A DNA stretch of 10,450 nucleotides, taken from positions 1 through 10,450 of the forward strand of contig JAFTRQ010000063.1 in assembly GCA_017462125.1 (NCBI GenBank), given 5' to 3'. The position numbers were made by a program, and so were the translations under genes. Below are positions 1-6,507 of this stretch, piece by piece. The DNA is from Clostridia bacterium. GTDB taxonomy: Bacteria; Bacillota_A; Clostridia; Oscillospirales; CAG-272. Positions within the stretch are counted from its first letter, which is position 1, and each line of letters opens with the position of its first letter. The notes beneath the pieces were generated by a model, which saw only the letters and a list, made by a program, of their open reading frames with translations, did not search any database and was not told where the DNA came from.

Positions 1-1
1 G

Positions 2-67
2 AATGTGGAAGAGTACCTGACTGAGCTGTTCCAGTGTAAAGCCGGTACTGTTGTGTTGCCCTGGTGA
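2..67 (+). CDS. 3' end of an unidentified protein (partial)
   Basis: An open frame enters from the left edge and ends at TGA 65-67. It gives 21 visible residues ending in LFQCKAGTVVLPW. The strong terminator that begins 11 bases after the stop supports this as a real gene end. Too little is present to assign a family. It is the only gene in the window that ends in TGA; all the others end in TAA. Confidence 0.5.
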   Translation, partial: NVEEYLTELFQCKAGTVVLPW

Positions 68-77
68 ATGAATATGC

Positions 78-111
78 AAAACCGTCAGTCTGTTATGGCT
101 GACGGTTTTTT
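78..111 (+). terminator. Rho-independent terminator after the left-edge gene
   Basis: AAAACCGTCAG (78-88) pairs with CTGACGGTTTT (99-109) around a 10-base loop, and a T-run continues to 111. The A-run on the left arm means it could also stop transcription arriving from the right. It sits directly downstream of the TGA at 65-67. Confidence 0.85.
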
Positions 112-120
112 GTGGGAGAC

Positions 121-225
121 ATGGTTTATTTCGCGGTTACGTATATGAGCCTCGCCGAAGCAGCCATCTTCGAGTACGCCTTCAAGCTTGGGGCAAAAAT
201 GGCGTTGGAGATGTTAGCCAAATAA
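121..225 (+). CDS. 34-residue ORF, resembling the C-terminus of a DUF6809-like protein
   Basis: ATG 121 to TAA 223-225 encodes a short helical peptide whose second half (EAAIFEYAFKLGAKMALEML) resembles, from memory, the C-terminal helix of the small DUF6809-type proteins common in Clostridia mobile elements. The usual N-terminal part is missing, and the GGGAG at 114-118 is only two bases from the ATG. A decayed remnant is therefore at least as likely as an expressed microprotein. An alternative start is the ATG at 145. The ORF lies between two terminators with no clear promoter of its own. Confidence 0.35.
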   Translation: MVYFAVTYMSLAEAAIFEYAFKLGAKMALEMLAK

Positions 226-230
226 ACACA

Positions 231-270
231 AAAAGAGGTTTCGCGTAAGATTTATGCGAAGCCTCTTTTT
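231..270. terminator. Bidirectional terminator between convergent transcripts
   Basis: AAAAGAGGTTTCGC (231-244) pairs with GCGAAGCCTCTTTT (256-269), with one G-T wobble and an 11-base loop. A-runs and T-runs flank both arms, so it can end transcription from the left (plus) and from the sigma-like gene on the right (minus). The sigma-like gene's TAA stop (270-272) lies in the T-run itself. Confidence 0.85.
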
Positions 271-1553
271 TACGTTATAAACCATATTTTCTGTTGCTTG
301 GGTATCCGTGTGTTTGCGGTGGAGAGTCGCTCGATTTTTTGAATCGCAGCCTTGGCATACGGAGTTGTGCGTGTCAGATCCAAATCCGCAAGGCATTCTG
401 TTTGAGCGCACCACTTGCCGTCCTTCAGCTCCGCGGATATTTGCCCTTCGGCAAAGACCTCGTCCCCCTCTTTCTCCACACCTTCGGGGATATAAGAGAA
501 CAGCAACTGTTCGGCATCCTGTTTTTTCAGTTTTAATATGAGGTGCTTTGGCAGATTCGGAATGGCGTTAGTGTTATTAACAGTATTCTGCATCTTGTCC
601 CACGGAATGGCTATCAGGCGATTTTTGTAGTAGACCTTATCAAGATTGTGCTTCCACTCTCCGCTGTCGCCTGTTCGGTCAAGCGACTGTTCCTTCTTCT
701 GCATGTTAAACACGGCAAGAGCTGTTTGGTAGGCAAACACACCCGTGATATCGTATTCCGCGAGTTTGATGACCAAAAAAGCGCGTCTTACATCATGAAC
801 CAAATCAAATTGAATCTCGCCCGCCGTTCCGATTGCATATGGCCGATAGCTATATGTGACCGAGACGGCTTTTTCTTTGTCCGTTTTCAGGGAAAGTCGC
901 TTCAGCTCAATCGAATGACAATACTGCTCCTCCACCAAATGACCGATAAGTCGCTCCCGCGCCTTGCTATACGCGCGGAAGATACTTGCCTCATCGGTGT
1001 ATTGATAAAGATCGGCAAGTTCGTCATAAGACAAAGGCTTTTTGTTAGCAAAGCATTCAGAGCAAAAACCGATGATACCCTCGAGAAGATCGGTATCCCG
1101 TTTGTCCAAGCGCGAAAGGCATTCATCAATAATATCGCCTGCCATCTGTCGAATGACGGTCACCTCGGGGTTAGGTGATGGATCGGCAATTCTCTCGGCA
1201 ACAGAATCGTCGTCGGGATCGTCCGAATAATAAAAGTCCACAAAGCTATTGCGGGCTTGAACCTCCTCCAAGAGCTTAGTCACCTGTTTCTCGGAAAGCT
1301 TCATTTGTCGGCAGATCTCCCCGATAACATCAGGACACGATTCGTCGGTCAGCTTTTGCTTTAGATATGCTACCTTTCGCAATCGGTAATAATGTGTTCC
1401 ATTCTTGATGGTGAAATTGTTTCCGCAGCTCCGCGCCGTCTCGTGCAATGCCGTATAAATATATTTCTGCGCGTATTGCAAAAACGGGATCGCTGAATCG
1501 GTATCGTAGTATAAAAACGCAAACCACAAAGCCCCTGCACAGGCAGATTTCAA
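270..1553 (-). CDS. Sigma-70-like RNA polymerase sigma factor, C-terminal portion of a TAG-interrupted gene
   Basis: This is the part of a divergent sigma factor downstream of an in-frame amber codon. The first possible canonical start after that codon is TTG at 1553-1551, but it falls inside conserved region 2. The open frame and the homology both continue up to 1658. Numbered from ATG 1979, region 2 spans about residues 110-190 and includes HFEGAITKKANRFAERY, a YAEDL acidic segment, and a FLQYAQKYIYTALHET helix that corresponds to the -10 recognition part of region 2. A region-3-like helix set follows at about 195-240, an acidic linker (DDPDDD) at about 253-258, and a region-4-like helix-turn-helix at about 285-350. 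The last 220 residues match nothing I know and are much longer than in ordinary extracytoplasmic sigma factors. The stop is TAA inside a terminator. It probably directs polymerase to element promoters, if it is made at all. Sigma homology is clear; function is uncertain. Confidence 0.72.
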   Translation of the reverse strand: MKSACAGALWFAFLYYDTDSAIPFLQYAQKYIYTALHETARSCGNNFTIKNGTHYYRLRKVAYLKQKLTDESCPDVIGEICRQMKLSEKQVTKLLEEVQARNSFVDFYYSDDPDDDSVAERIADPSPNPEVTVIRQMAGDIIDECLSRLDKRDTDLLEGIIGFCSECFANKKPLSYDELADLYQYTDEASIFRAYSKARERLIGHLVEEQYCHSIELKRLSLKTDKEKAVSVTYSYRPYAIGTAGEIQFDLVHDVRRAFLVIKLAEYDITGVFAYQTALAVFNMQKKEQSLDRTGDSGEWKHNLDKVYYKNRLIAIPWDKMQNTVNNTNAIPNLPKHLILKLKKQDAEQLLFSYIPEGVEKEGDEVFAEGQISAELKDGKWCAQTECLADLDLTRTTPYAKAAIQKIERLSTANTRIPKQQKIWFIT

Positions 1554-1658
1554 ATCCTCTGCGTAGGACTCGAGCGCGTAACGCTCCGCAAAGCGATTCG
1601 CTTTTTTGGTGATAGCACCTTCAAAATGGTTCAGAAAGAAGCAAAAATATTTGATATC

Positions 1659-1661
1659 CTA
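1659..1661 (-). other. In-frame TAG codon inside the sigma-like ORF
   Basis: The plus strand reads CTA, which is TAG on the coding strand, at codon 107 of 569. The flanking residues (KAFRAE before, DIKYFCFFLNHFEG after) read as one protein. A single C-to-T change from CAG (Gln) would create it. No other complete gene in the window uses TAG as its stop, and none contains another in-frame TAG. Confidence 0.85.
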
Positions 1662-1979
1662 TTCTGCACGAAAGGCTTTTACATAATCCTCAAAGGCATC
1701 AAAGCGCGGTGGCTCGGGCGAAAGACGGTATCCTGTTCCTACACCGTAGGAATAACCGTCAAGTGTGCATTTATATTGCTTCAGCTCATTGATTTTTGGT
1801 TCGTGTTTAATGCGTAACAGCAGCACATCATCGTAGATCTCCCAAAGGCGCAGTTGTTCACGGTCACAGGTGGAACGCCATGCCATTACCTTCTGCATGT
1901 CTTCAGGCTTCAGGCGTAAAGCGGATATCTTACGGTCTGCGATTTTCCAATACTGTTCGTCATTCAGATGCTCATACAT
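1659..1979 (-). CDS. N-terminal portion of the TAG-interrupted sigma-like gene (106 residues)
   Basis: The start is ATG 1979-1977, preceded by AAAGGTGG at a good distance. The alternative GTG codons at 1991 and 1988 lie within or next to that ribosome site. The frame ends at TAG 1659-1661 and is the same frame as the sigma-like gene downstream, so the two form one 569-codon ORF except for that codon. The product is charged, with several Trp and Tyr residues and a helical start (YWKIADRKISALRLKPEDM), and ends in FEDYVKAFRAE. The next codons read straight on into sigma region 2, which suggests an N-terminal extension of one protein. It follows the DUF6076-like gene by 22 bases and is probably in the same operon. 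A separate small protein with a natural TAG stop cannot be excluded, but that would leave the sigma core without a usable start. Confidence 0.6.
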   Translation of the reverse strand: MYEHLNDEQYWKIADRKISALRLKPEDMQKVMAWRSTCDREQLRLWEIYDDVLLLRIKHEPKINELKQYKCTLDGYSYGVGTGYRLSPEPPRFDAFEDYVKAFRAE

Positions 1980-2001
1980 AGCGTTCACCACCTTTCGTTG
2001 C

Positions 2002-3192
2002 TTATTTCAGAAGCTCCTCGGCTTCCTTATATATCGCCTTTTGTTGCATCTCGGCTTGATATAAATTCAAAAAATACTCGTTGTCGCTGATAGCGCGGTA
2101 CATCTTCTCCTTGGCAAGTTCCTTCACCTTGCAGGCAAAACGCGCATCGATCTTGCCCTCGCGGAGATGATGATCCACGGTATTGCAACGCTTTCTGTAT
2201 TCCACCTTCGCGGGATGATCCTTCGACCTCTCTCTGTTGTCCCTTGCAATACGGCTTCCGACCGTACGGCAAGAACGGTGCTTTTTGTCTCCCGGCGCGT
2301 AACCGTTACAGTACTTCTGATGGCGTCCGTTGGTCATGAGAAAATACCGCTGACAGATCTCACATTGTTTTGGTGAATGTCCTACGTGCAATCCCTCGCA
2401 GAAATCGGCAACCAAAAAGTCCATAATTCTGCAGAAATAAATCCTTCTCGCGAGTATGTGCTGTTGCCGTTTGCCCGGACGAACCAATGAAACGTATTCT
2501 GTTTGCATTGCGGGGCGCGTATTGTATCCCGCGATCATCGGCGTGACTTGTTGAGCAAGTAACCCTATTCGTATTACTTCATCCGAGAAAAAGTCATCGT
2601 ATACCTTTGCGAAATTACTCTCATCCCGTTTTTTGAGTGTGCTGATCTTCTCGCGTTCAAGGTTCAGTATCGCATTCAGAAAATTAGCAATATCGTGAGG
2701 CGCGTAGGTATAGAAACGCATCATCTCGATGTAATCGTGCATCAGGCGTTCACCAAAGAATAAAAGCTCCCGCCCTTCCTCCGTCAGTTCCGATTGCTTT
2801 CCCAATTGCTGTTCCACTTGTAGCTGCAGCTTCGCTCTATGGAAAAGCACCAACAGCTTTTTGGAATCCTCGGAGAACATCTTGTCGATTCGTTCTATCT
2901 CTGTCGGTATATCTAAAACCAAAAACAACTTTTGACGAAACAGCAACTCCGTCAGATTCAGAATTGCGGATTTGCTTTCATCAAAGGACTCTTCCGAAAA
3001 CTTGCCTCCGATCAGATCTTGAAAGATCTGAAATATCGGTGCTCCCGCGCTCAATAGCTTTGTGACGGTATCCCTGTCGGTGTTCAGCATTTCGGTTGCA
3101 AACGTTCCCTTGGGATAGGATTTGCCGCGAAGGATAATATCCTTGTCTCCAAAGTCCACGGAAAAATAAGCAACGCTTTCTTGCCTCTGCAT
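2002..3192 (-). CDS. DUF6076-like protein with a C-terminal zinc finger
   Basis: A 396-residue cytosolic protein with no signal peptide or membrane segment. The start is ATG 3192, preceded by AGAGGAGGTG. The N-terminal 250 residues are mostly helical and charged. At about 277-308 there is a Cys4 cluster, C277-x2-C280, C295 and C308, in the context CEICQRYFLMTNGRHQKYC. This resembles the CGNR-like zinc-binding segment of DUF6076 proteins, and a basic tail rich in Arg and Lys follows. That suggests nucleic-acid binding, but the family's function is unknown to me. It is the first gene of a minus-strand operon with the sigma-like gene, is transcribed from the promoter at 3225-3253, and diverges from the RepA-like gene. 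Pairing with a sigma-like factor suggests a joint regulatory role. The family assignment is from memory of the motif pattern. Confidence 0.7.
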   Translation of the reverse strand: MQRQESVAYFSVDFGDKDIILRGKSYPKGTFATEMLNTDRDTVTKLLSAGAPIFQIFQDLIGGKFSEESFDESKSAILNLTELLFRQKLFLVLDIPTEIERIDKMFSEDSKKLLVLFHRAKLQLQVEQQLGKQSELTEEGRELLFFGERLMHDYIEMMRFYTYAPHDIANFLNAILNLEREKISTLKKRDESNFAKVYDDFFSDEVIRIGLLAQQVTPMIAGYNTRPAMQTEYVSLVRPGKRQQHILARRIYFCRIMDFLVADFCEGLHVGHSPKQCEICQRYFLMTNGRHQKYCNGYAPGDKKHRSCRTVGSRIARDNRERSKDHPAKVEYRKRCNTVDHHLREGKIDARFACKVKELAKEKMYRAISDNEYFLNLYQAEMQQKAIYKEAEELLK

Positions 3193-3224
3193 AACATCTC
3201 ACCTCCTCTGATTCGTGTGTTTTT

Positions 3225-3253
3225 ATTATATCAGAAAACGCGCAAAAAATCAA
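3225..3253 (-). promoter_or_regulatory. Sigma-A-type promoter of the DUF6076-sigma operon
   Basis: On the minus strand, TTGATT (3253-3248) and a perfect TATAAT (3230-3225) are separated by exactly 17 bases. The start codon lies about 33 bases downstream of the -10, with AGGAGGTG in between. The repeat ATCCTGT occurs at 3255-3261 and 3278-3284 just upstream, and an ACAG-n4-CTGT dyad lies at 3273-3284. These are possible regulator sites. Confidence 0.75.
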
Positions 3254-3333
3254 TATCCTGTTCATCGATTTTACAGCATCCTGTGAATTGCAATGAATTT
3301 GATTTTTTGACGGATATAAGAGATAGACGCGTA

Positions 3334-3390
3334 TGAGATTGGCGCGAAACAAAAGGAAAGGAGGTTAACAACAGAAGAAAGACAATCTCA
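3334..3390 (+). promoter_or_regulatory. RepA leader: inverted repeat enclosing a start-less Shine-Dalgarno sequence
   Basis: TGAGATTG (3334-3341) and CAATCTCA (3383-3390) are perfectly complementary and flank a purine-rich AAAGGAGG (3357-3364). No ATG, GTG or TTG follows that site at a usable distance. The working ribosome site of the RepA-like gene, AAAGGAG (3403-3409), lies outside the repeat. A weak plus-strand promoter may lie upstream (TTGACG 3307-3312 with a poor -10, or TATAAG 3315-3320 without a good -35). A role in controlling translation is inference. Confidence 0.35.
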
Positions 3391-3417
3391 CCACGAAATC
3401 TGAAAGGAGCATTTTTT

Positions 3418-4518
3418 ATGCAAAGCAATCCACACAAAATCACCGTAATAGACGGTGAAACACTCATGGACAAAAGACTTCCGCCGACGAGGTTTTGCGT
3501 CGACACACTTCTGCCGCAGGGGATCAGTATTCTCGGCGGCTCCCCAAAGGTCGGTAAATCTTGGTTCGTCCTCGATCTGTGCGTTCATGTCGCGCGGGGC
3601 GAACCGATATGGAATCTTCCCGTTACGCAGGGCGAGGCATTATACTTTTGCCTTGAGGATTCCGAAAGGCGTATTCAGGAACGCCTCAATACCATCACCG
3701 ATGACGTACCGCCCGGACTTTACTTTGCCATGGGCAGTACCTCAATCGAAAACGGCGTGTGCGATTTTATCCGTGACTTCAAACGCGCCCATCCCAAGGT
3801 CATTCTCGTTGCGATTGATACCTTTCAGCTCATTCGCAATCCCACAGCCGACGTGTCCTACGGCGGGGATTACGTGGAGCTGCAGCCGTTAAAATCGTTA
3901 GCGGAGGAGCTTGGGATATCGCTCTTACTCGTTCACCACCTTCGCAAGATGGGAGATAAAGATCCCGTCAATAAGCTGTCGGGTAGCACAGGAATCGCAG
4001 GTGCGGTGGATGCCGTTTTTATTCTCGAGAAAAATGAGCGCATTGAAAATAACGCAACCCTGTTTGCATCGGGGCGCGATATCAGAGACCGCAAAATGAA
4101 GCTCGAGATGGACACCGCCGCTTGCACGTGGAAGCTACTGAGTGACAGCCTCAAAAATCCCGAAAGCATTCTTCCCGATGAGATGGTCGCTCTTGTTAAA
4201 CTTATGAAAGAGACGGCAACCTTTACGGGAAGCAACACCGATCTTGCGTTAAAGCTGACCGAAGAACTCGGTACAGAGGTGACTGCAAAAGGAATGAAGC
4301 AGATGATGAACCGATGGAGATTTGCACTCGAGGAGCAAGGAATATATTTTGAAAGCCGCCGAAGCAACGGTCAGAAATTCGTGCGGGTCAAATATATTTC
4401 TTCTTCCGACGGTGACTTAAGTGTCCCAAGTGACTTATGCTCTTCTGCCGTCATAACTTCCGTTCCTTTAGTCCCTTGCGTTCCTGAAAGCGAGGTAGCG
4501 AATGCCGGATGTCCGTAA
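3418..4518 (+). CDS. RepA-like AAA ATPase / replicative helicase
   Basis: A 366-residue cytosolic ATPase of the RepA/AAA_25 type, a RecA-fold hexameric helicase family often found next to mob genes in plasmids and mobilizable elements. The Walker A motif is GGSPKVGKS at residues 40-48. Walker B is VILVAID at 128-134, ending in Asp134. A sensor-like LLLVHHLRK follows at about 169-177, then SGSTGIAGAVDAVFIL at about 188-203. Residues 250-335 look like a winged-helix DNA-binding tail. The final 40 residues are low complexity, rich in Ser, Val and Pro. The start is ATG 3418 with AAAGGAG eight bases upstream. It opens the plus-strand module and probably unwinds or replicates the excised circular form. 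No initiator protein accompanies it in the window, so the replication role is inferred from the family. Confidence 0.85.
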   Translation: MQSNPHKITVIDGETLMDKRLPPTRFCVDTLLPQGISILGGSPKVGKSWFVLDLCVHVARGEPIWNLPVTQGEALYFCLEDSERRIQERLNTITDDVPPGLYFAMGSTSIENGVCDFIRDFKRAHPKVILVAIDTFQLIRNPTADVSYGGDYVELQPLKSLAEELGISLLLVHHLRKMGDKDPVNKLSGSTGIAGAVDAVFILEKNERIENNATLFASGRDIRDRKMKLEMDTAACTWKLLSDSLKNPESILPDEMVALVKLMKETATFTGSNTDLALKLTEELGTEVTAKGMKQMMNRWRFALEEQGIYFESRRSNGQKFVRVKYISSSDGDLSVPSDLCSSAVITSVPLVPCVPESEVANAGCP

Positions 4519-4599
4519 ATTCACCGCTTTAGCGGTGGCGAGCAGAGCGCACGGCTATACGCCGAAACGCACTAAAGCGGGAGACCCGCAACCCCTTCA
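4519..4599 (+). other. Candidate origin of transfer (oriT)
   Basis: A GC-rich, non-coding spacer just upstream of mobC holds three short hairpins in a row: CACCGC/GCGGTG (4522-4527 with 4532-4537), CGGC/GCCG (4552-4555 with 4561-4564) and GCGGG/CCCGC (4577-4581 with 4585-4589). The unpaired stretch AAACGCACTAAA lies between the last two. MOBP relaxases usually nick beside small inverted repeats next to mobC, so position and structure fit. I cannot name the nic base. Confidence 0.5.
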
Positions 4600-4627
4600 C
4601 CGAACACATTGCTGTTCGGATTTTTTT
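4600..4627 (+). terminator. Rho-independent terminator between the RepA-like gene and mobC
   Basis: CCGAACA (4600-4606) and TGTTCGG (4613-4619) form a 7-bp stem with a 6-base loop, followed by A and seven T residues (4621-4627). It would end or attenuate the RepA transcript before mobC. I see no strong promoter between it and mobC, so mobC may rely on partial read-through or on a promoter in the candidate oriT. Confidence 0.75.
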
Positions 4628-4652
4628 ATTTTCAAAGGAGAGCACTTTATTG

Positions 4653-5012
4653 ATGAAAGAAAAGCAAAAGAATGAAAACCGCAGCCGAAACGTTCCGATC
4701 GGTCTGCGCGTAAGCGAAAAGGAACTTGCGGTCATTGATAAGAAAAAGGATCGCGCACGAATGACACGAACCGATTACCTCATCGCCTGTGCCATGGGTA
4801 AGCAAATCACCTTGATGGAGGATCTGAAGCCGTTGCTTTCAGAAATGAAGCGAGTCGGCAACAACCTCAATCAGCTCACGAAGTTAGCGAATATGGGAAG
4901 AATCACCGAAGTCAATTTAATTGAAACGTGGGAAGCACTCAACAAAATCTACGTTGAGCTTCACCGCCTTGTACGCGAAAAAGGAGGTGACGGAGAATGG
5001 CAATCGTCATAA
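4653..5012 (+). CDS. mobC: MobC-type relaxosome accessory protein
   Basis: A protein of about 119 residues that binds oriT and helps the relaxase open the strands at the nick site. The N-terminal half has the ribbon-helix-helix pattern of this family: the strand segment RNVPIGLRVSEKELAVIDKK, then an R-x-x-R-T-DYLIACAMG helix. The C-terminal half carries the MobC signature helices MKRVGNNLNQLTKLAN and EALNKIYVELHRL. ATG 4653 is chosen as the start. TTG 4650 is directly upstream and slightly better spaced from AAAGGAG (4634-4640), so the protein may have one extra residue. Its 3' end overlaps the relaxase start by 16 bases, which points to translational coupling. Confidence 0.9.
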   Translation: MKEKQKNENRSRNVPIGLRVSEKELAVIDKKKDRARMTRTDYLIACAMGKQITLMEDLKPLLSEMKRVGNNLNQLTKLANMGRITEVNLIETWEALNKIYVELHRLVREKGGDGEWQSS

Positions 5013-6484
5013 AGGTTCAGTATAAAGAGCCGGAGGCTGAACACAAAAGCCAAGTGGCAAAGGCTGTAATAAATTACTGTATGCAACCGCACAAAACGAA
5101 GGTCGAGCACAACGTGTATGTTGTCGTGGGTCAGAACTGTACGCCCGAACTTGCATTCGAACAGTTCACGGCAACCAAAGAAGCGTGGAAGAAAACCAAC
5201 GGCGTGTTTTTCCGTCACTACGTTCAATCCTTCCTCGCGGGTGATGCCGATGTTACTCCCGAGCTGGCAAATCAGATTGCCCGTGAATTTGCCGACCGCG
5301 TCTGGAATGGATACGAGGTACTGATCACCACTCACGTTGATAAAGCCCACGTCCACTCACATTTTATCGTGAACACCGTCCATCCCGAGACGGGTAAAAA
5401 GCTTCATGAGGATATCAACTACCTCCAACGCATCCGAAAGATCAGCGACGAGATTTGTATCTCTCACGGTCTGTCGGTGCTGGATCCGTATAAGAAAAAG
5501 CAGAAATCTTTCACCATGAAAAACCGAGAATACCGCGCCGCATATAAGGGCGACAGTTGGAAGCTCCGTCTGCGCATGGCAATAAAAATGGCGATGGAGT
5601 ACAGCGCAACCCGCGAGGAATTCATTGAAAACATGAAGCGCCTCGGCTACGGCGTTCGATGGGAGGACAATAGAAAAAATATCACCTATACCTGTTATAA
5701 CGAACCGAAATGGAAGGACGGTCATTATCGTAAATGCAACGACGATAAGCTGTCCGATGATAAGTACCTGAAAGGAGCAATGGCTTATGAATTTGAACTA
5801 CGGGCGAAGATTATCGCCGGAAGAACTGATGAACCAACAGAAAGAAGAACCCACACCCAAGAAAGAAGTAACCAAGACGGTAACGATCTCGGAGGAGGAG
5901 TGGGAAAGACTGAACGCGATGCTGTCCGAGATGAAGGCTCTGTCGGCGCAAATAAGGCGCGAGAGCGTGCAGATGGGCAACACGGGGGAGAATTACCTCA
6001 CAGCGATGCGGAGGACGGCAGAGGAGCAGAAAAAGGCGGTAATGAACGCCGCGAAGGAACAGGAGACACTCACCAAGGAAACTCTGCAAAGGATGGAGAA
6101 AACTTTCAGCGAACAGGCTGGGAGGCTGAGCGAGAAAGCTTCCGAAAGAATTACCAAAAGAATCCTCACGGACGATGCCCTATGGGGTCTGAGGTTCGTG
6201 TTGGCAATTCTCCCAACGCTTCTTGTGTTGGCGCTGTCGGTCTATATGGGTTGGCTTCCGTTCTTTCAGGGATAAGTCCCTCGAACGACGGTAAGACTCC
6301 CGAAGAAATTGAAGCGGAGGAAAACGCACGAATCGCCGAAGGAAATCTCGGTGCACTCGCCGCGCTCTCTATTCTTGGAGTAGAGCATCTGATCAACCGT
6401 TCTCACGAGAACGAAGTTCCCACAAACGACGAACCAACCGATCCCAACGAGGATGAGGATTACGGCTTCCGTATGACCATGTAA
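4997..6484 (+). CDS. Relaxase/mobilization nuclease, MOBP-like
   Basis: A 495-residue relaxase that should nick oriT, attach covalently to the 5' end and pilot the strand into the recipient. The start is ATG 4997, seven bases after a perfect AAGGAGGTGA. The N-terminal catalytic domain covers about residues 1-260. The probable nucleophile is Tyr27 in AINYCMQPHKT. The metal-binding histidine motif is THVDKAHVHSH at 112-122 (His113, His118, His120). From about residue 275 to 415 the protein turns into a hydrophilic, low-complexity stretch rich in Gly, Arg and Glu. This is the part that shares its DNA with the nested gene at 5787-6275. A short tail (PEEIEAEENARIAEG, then acidic DPNEDEDYG) follows after the overlap, which argues that the relaxase frame is still used to its end. 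It is co-transcribed with mobC upstream and xis downstream. The nucleophile is assigned by pattern only. Confidence 0.9.
   Translation: MAIVIKVQYKEPEAEHKSQVAKAVINYCMQPHKTKVEHNVYVVVGQNCTPELAFEQFTATKEAWKKTNGVFFRHYVQSFLAGDADVTPELANQIAREFADRVWNGYEVLITTHVDKAHVHSHFIVNTVHPETGKKLHEDINYLQRIRKISDEICISHGLSVLDPYKKKQKSFTMKNREYRAAYKGDSWKLRLRMAIKMAMEYSATREEFIENMKRLGYGVRWEDNRKNITYTCYNEPKWKDGHYRKCNDDKLSDDKYLKGAMAYEFELRAKIIAGRTDEPTERRTHTQERSNQDGNDLGGGVGKTERDAVRDEGSVGANKARERADGQHGGELPHSDAEDGRGAEKGGNERREGTGDTHQGNSAKDGENFQRTGWEAERESFRKNYQKNPHGRCPMGSEVRVGNSPNASCVGAVGLYGLASVLSGISPSNDGKTPEEIEAEENARIAEGNLGALAALSILGVEHLINRSHENEVPTNDEPTDPNEDEDYGFRMTM
5787..6275 (+). CDS. MobB-like coiled-coil membrane protein nested inside the relaxase gene
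   Basis: A 162-residue protein read in the +1 frame relative to the relaxase and lying completely within it. The start is ATG 5787 with AAAGGAG nine bases upstream, a better ribosome site than many in the window. The N-terminus is charged, with a TVTISEEEWERLNAML segment at about 31-46. A long heptad-rich coiled coil fills about 40-125, and one membrane segment (VLAILPTLLVLALSVYMGW) lies near residues 138-156, close to the C-terminus. In ColE1-type and RSF1010-type plasmids, small MobB/MbeB helper genes also lie inside the relaxase gene and tether the relaxosome to the membrane or coupling protein. The architecture here fits the same role, though I see no direct sequence match. In the shared region this frame encodes the structured protein and the relaxase frame the disordered one. 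Confidence 0.8.
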   Translation: MNLNYGRRLSPEELMNQQKEEPTPKKEVTKTVTISEEEWERLNAMLSEMKALSAQIRRESVQMGNTGENYLTAMRRTAEEQKKAVMNAAKEQETLTKETLQRMEKTFSEQAGRLSEKASERITKRILTDDALWGLRFVLAILPTLLVLALSVYMGWLPFFQG

Positions 6485-6507
6485 TTTTAATGAAACGAGG
6501 TAAATGA

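Noticed and set aside
543..1178. A 211-codon plus-strand ORF opposite the sigma-like gene
   Set aside because: Its translation shows no family pattern, and the minus-strand frame has clear sigma homology across the same region.
1659..1661. Reassigned genetic code with TAG read as glutamine
   Set aside because: No other gene in the window has an in-frame TAG, although many thousand bases are coding. The absence of TAG stops fits recoding but is equally explained by a strong TAA preference.
3933..4367. Minus-strand ORF opposite the RepA-like gene
   Set aside because: Low-complexity Ser/Arg-rich translation against a clear Walker-motif protein on the other strand.
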